Under the pieces are notes generated by a model. It was not told the DNA's origin. It worked only from the letters and a program-made list of their open reading frames with translations, and did not search any database. DNA of 25,597 nucleotides from Bacillota bacterium (lineage in GTDB: Bacteria; Bacillota; Clostridia; Christensenellales; UMGS416): contig JAEZSC010000205.1 of the NCBI GenBank assembly GCA_023422005.1, positions 1 to 25,597 on the forward strand, read 5' to 3'. Position numbers and translations under genes: made by a program. This document shows, piece after piece, positions 23,599 to 25,597 of the stretch; position 1 is the stretch's first letter; each line of letters begins with the position of its first letter.

Positions 23599-23627
23599 AG
23601 TATATGGCAATGGCACTCCTGTGTCAA
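23599..23627 (-). promoter_or_regulatory. Strong sigma-A-type promoter of the small membrane protein gene
   Basis: On the minus strand a perfect TTGACA (23627-23622) is spaced exactly 17 nt from TATACT (23604-23599). Confidence 0.88.
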
Positions 23628-23650
23628 TCAACGGAACCAATGGCGAAGGG

Positions 23651-23854
23651 CTAGAACCCCGTTTTGTTGGTCGGATCGTTGAAAATACCGAAAGCGGCGG
23701 CAGCTGCCAGCACGGCGTCGATGATCGCGCGGGCGGTGCCACTGGTGATGCCCACCACGTTCCACAGGCCAAAGCTGTCACCCACCAGCAGCAGAAGCGC
23801 GCCTACGGATGCCCAGGCTGCCTTGGATTTCAAACGATTTTGTACGGTGTTCAT
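23651..23854 (-). CDS. Phage holin-like small membrane protein
   Basis: The protein has 67 residues from ATG 23854, with a GGGGG ribosome site 6 nt upstream. It begins MNTVQNRLKSKAAWASVGALLLL and ends AAAAFGIFNDPTNKTGF. The RLKSKAAW opening and the terminal GIxNDPTxK motif are characteristic of the phi-LC3 type of phage holin, which makes membrane pores for lysin release. Two hydrophobic segments are present. No endolysin or other phage gene is near, so it is a stray remnant or has been taken over by the host. A perfect GGTCAT/ATGACC palindrome (23885-23899) lies 31 bp upstream and could be an operator. Confidence 0.75.
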   Translation of the reverse strand: MNTVQNRLKSKAAWASVGALLLLVGDSFGLWNVVGITSGTARAIIDAVLAAAAAFGIFNDPTNKTGF

Positions 23855-23884
23855 GCATATCCCCCTTTCTGAAGATTCCTCCAT

Positions 23885-23899
23885 GGTCATTTTATGACC
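23885..23899. promoter_or_regulatory. Palindrome upstream of the holin-like gene, possible operator
   Basis: GGTCAT-TTT-ATGACC is a perfect 6-bp inverted repeat in the short gap between divergent genes. No matching -35/-10 pair for the holin-like gene was found. Confidence 0.35.
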
Positions 23900-23991
23900 C
23901 CAGCTGCCCTGGGATGAACCCTTGCCGCGGCCGGCGCCGCATTGTCGGCACGTAAAAATCAAGCGAAAACGGCTAAGCGCCCACCGCGCCC

Positions 23992-24019
23992 TTGACAGCG
24001 CCGCCCATCGCGCTAAACT
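23992..24019 (+). promoter_or_regulatory. Promoter of the U32 peptidase-family gene
   Basis: A perfect TTGACA (23992-23997) is followed after 16 nt by TAAACT (24014-24019). The ribosome site AGGAG is at 24038-24042. Confidence 0.75.
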
Positions 24020-24049
24020 GGAACCAATCCGCATAACAGGAGAACTCAC

Positions 24050-25597
24050 ACGAGCATTCAACCACATAAAACGGCGCTGCCTGAATTATTAGCCCCCGCC
24101 GGAGGGCCGGAGCAGCTGCGCGCCGCCGTGGAAAACGGCGCCGACGCCGTGTATCTTGGCGCCAAGGCGTTCAGCGCCCGGGCCAGTGCTACAAACTTTA
24201 CCGGCGACGAGCTGCACCAAGGCATCGAATATGCCCATGGCCGCGGCGTCTCGGTGTATCTGACGATGAACACGCTGGTGGGCAACGGTGAGATGGCAGC
24301 AGCCGTAGACGCCGCCGGCAGCGCTTGGCTGGCCGGGGCCGACGCGCTGATCGTGCAAGACCTGGGCCTGGCCCGCGTCTTGCGCACCCACCTGCCCGAT
24401 TTGCCGCTGCACATGAGCACCCAGGGTACCGTGCTGAGCCTGGAAGGCATCCGGGCGCTGGCCCCGCTGGGCTTTTCCCGGTTCATCCTGGCCCGGGAGC
24501 TGCCCATGGAGCGCGTGGCGGCCATCGCCGCGGCTTCGGATATCCCTGTGGAAGTCTTTGTCCACGGAGCGCTGTGCGTGTGCTACAGCGGCCAGTGCCA
24601 AATGAGCAGCATGATCGGCGCGCGCAGCGGCAACCGCGGCCGCTGTGCCCAGCCTTGCAGACTGCCGCAGGCTTTGCGGGATGGCGGTGCAGCAAGCGCC
24701 GCCATAGGAGCAAAGCCGGTCATCGCCGCAGGCGATGAGCATCGCCGCCGTTCAGGCGGCGACAGATGTACCACAGACGCCCTTACCTCCCTCCTTAGCC
24801 CCAAAGACCTGTGCGCGCTGGAGCAGCTGCCGGCCCTGGTGAAGGCCGGTGTGGCGGCGCTCAAGATTGAGGGCCGGCTGAAGTCCCCGGAATACGTCGC
24901 CGTCGTCACCCACATCTATCGCAAGACGTTGAACCGCCTGGCTGAAGGCCGGCCGCCGGATGTAAGCCCTCAAGACCGCAACGACCTGGCCCAGGTGTTC
25001 AACCGGGGCTTCACCGCCGGCTGGCTGGGCGGCGCGCGGGGAGAGAGCCTTTGCGACGCCGGCACGCCGGGCCATCGGGGCGTGCCCCAGCCCGACCCCA
25101 CGCTGGCCGACCGCGCCTGCCGCAGCTTCGAGGGCATCCACAAGCGCATACCGGTTCACGGCCTTTTCACCGCTGCCGTGGGGCAGCCTCTGTTCTTGCG
25201 CGTATGGGACGATGAGGGCCGCAGCGCCCAGGCTGCCAGCCCAGAACCGGCCCAGGCCGCCCGCACCCAACCGCTCACGGCCGAGGCCGCCCGCGACCAG
25301 CTGGACAAGACCGGCCCTTGGCCTTTCACGCTGGCCGATTGCCAGATCACCGTGGACGGCATCGCCGCCGCACCCAAGTCCGCGCTCAACGCGCTGCGCC
25401 GGGAAGCCCTCGACGCGCTGCTGGCGGCACGGGAGAACCGTTATCCCGAACGCACTGGCTTCCCCTCGGCGGGGAAGCTGTCGCCACAGGCGACTGATGA
25501 GGTGGTACTTCTAGCTGGCAGCACCTCATCCGGCGCTTCGCGCCACCTTCCAGGTCGCAGGGGCGAGCAGGATGCGCAGCATCCGGCCAGCCCCCTC
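24050..25597 (+). CDS. U32 peptidase-family protein with DUF3656 region (partial, runs off right edge; ACG at the start position)
   Basis: U32-family proteins are iron-sulfur enzymes, several of which (TrhP, RlhA) hydroxylate tRNA or rRNA; older names call them collagenase-like proteases. The frame is open for 516 codons to the window end. Domains: PELLAPAGGPEQLRAAVENGADAVYLG, then the cysteine region HGALCVCYSGQCQMSS and GNRGRCAQPCR, then LLSPKDLC and ALKIEGRLKSPEYVAVV, then a DUF3656-like region. In-frame TAA at 24014 limits the start. AGGAG is 7 nt before ACG (24050), where an ATG would be expected; ATT 24056 is the only other close candidate. Two palindromic repeat blocks (about 24690-24765, and from 25458) are read in frame. 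Confidence 0.85.
24714..24762 (+). repeat. Hairpin pair with GAGCA linker, inside the U32 coding sequence
   Basis: CATCGCC-GCA-GGCGATG (24721-24737) and TCGCCGCC/GGCGGCGA (24742-24762) are joined through GAGCA (24737-24741). The left part matches the composite element at 17424-17454, with paired changes in the stem (CATCGCC/GGCGATG here, CGTCGCC/GGCGACG there). Confidence 0.8.
25458..25584 (+). repeat. Multi-hairpin REP/MITE-like element inside the U32 reading frame
   Basis: Successive perfect stems are GCTTCCCC/GGGGAAGC (25458-25478), GTCGCC/GGCGAC (25480-25494), GATGAGGTG/CACCTCATC (25496-25504 with 25522-25530) and GGCGC/GCGCC (25532-25544). These are followed by GAGCA (25565-25569) and GGATGC/GCATCC (25570-25584). 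The pattern resembles a repeat common in gut Firmicutes genomes. It lies after the DUF3656 region. Confidence 0.8.

Overview
The window looks like chromosomal DNA of a motile, endospore-forming, GC-rich member of the Clostridia. The evidence is a SCIFF peptide with its radical SAM maturase, a germination protease (gpr), motAB, the yloU-yloV pair, and ribosome binding sites close to AGGAGG throughout. No rRNA, tRNA or CRISPR array was seen. I assign no genus.

Layout. The left end holds the start of a membrane protein (1-142, minus). A minus-strand block follows: motA-motB (flagellar stator), then a separately promoted scfA-scfB peptide-maturation pair whose 45-residue scfA is short and GTG-started. 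Divergent from motA is an ECF sigma factor that overlaps a membrane-anchored probable anti-sigma factor. Then come gpr (minus) and a plus-strand run: a membrane-anchored beta-propeller protein, radA, a THUMP-type SAM methyltransferase, a yacL-like PIN/TRAM membrane protein, a soluble sensor kinase and a lipid kinase. Beyond these are a GNAT acetyltransferase and mnmA (minus), an aldo/keto reductase and an APH-fold kinase (plus), a REP-associated transposase (minus), yloV and yloU (minus), two small membrane proteins (minus; one holin-like), and a U32 peptidase-family gene (plus) that runs off the right end.

The genes are mostly ordinary housekeeping and accessory functions. The striking content is structured repeats. 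(1) A leader-like element occurs three times (about 1789-1936, 7298-7403, 18776-18930), each time in the same orientation just upstream of a gene (scfB, gpr, the APH-fold kinase), with paired base changes in its stems. (2) A composite element with constant ends and a variable hairpin interior occurs upstream of the methyltransferase and of mnmA. (3) Modular hairpins separated by the linker GAGCA occur between genes and also in frame inside the U32 gene. (4) REP palindromes surround and invade the REP-associated transposase gene. The U32 gene also lacks a normal start codon: an ACG sits where an ATG is expected.
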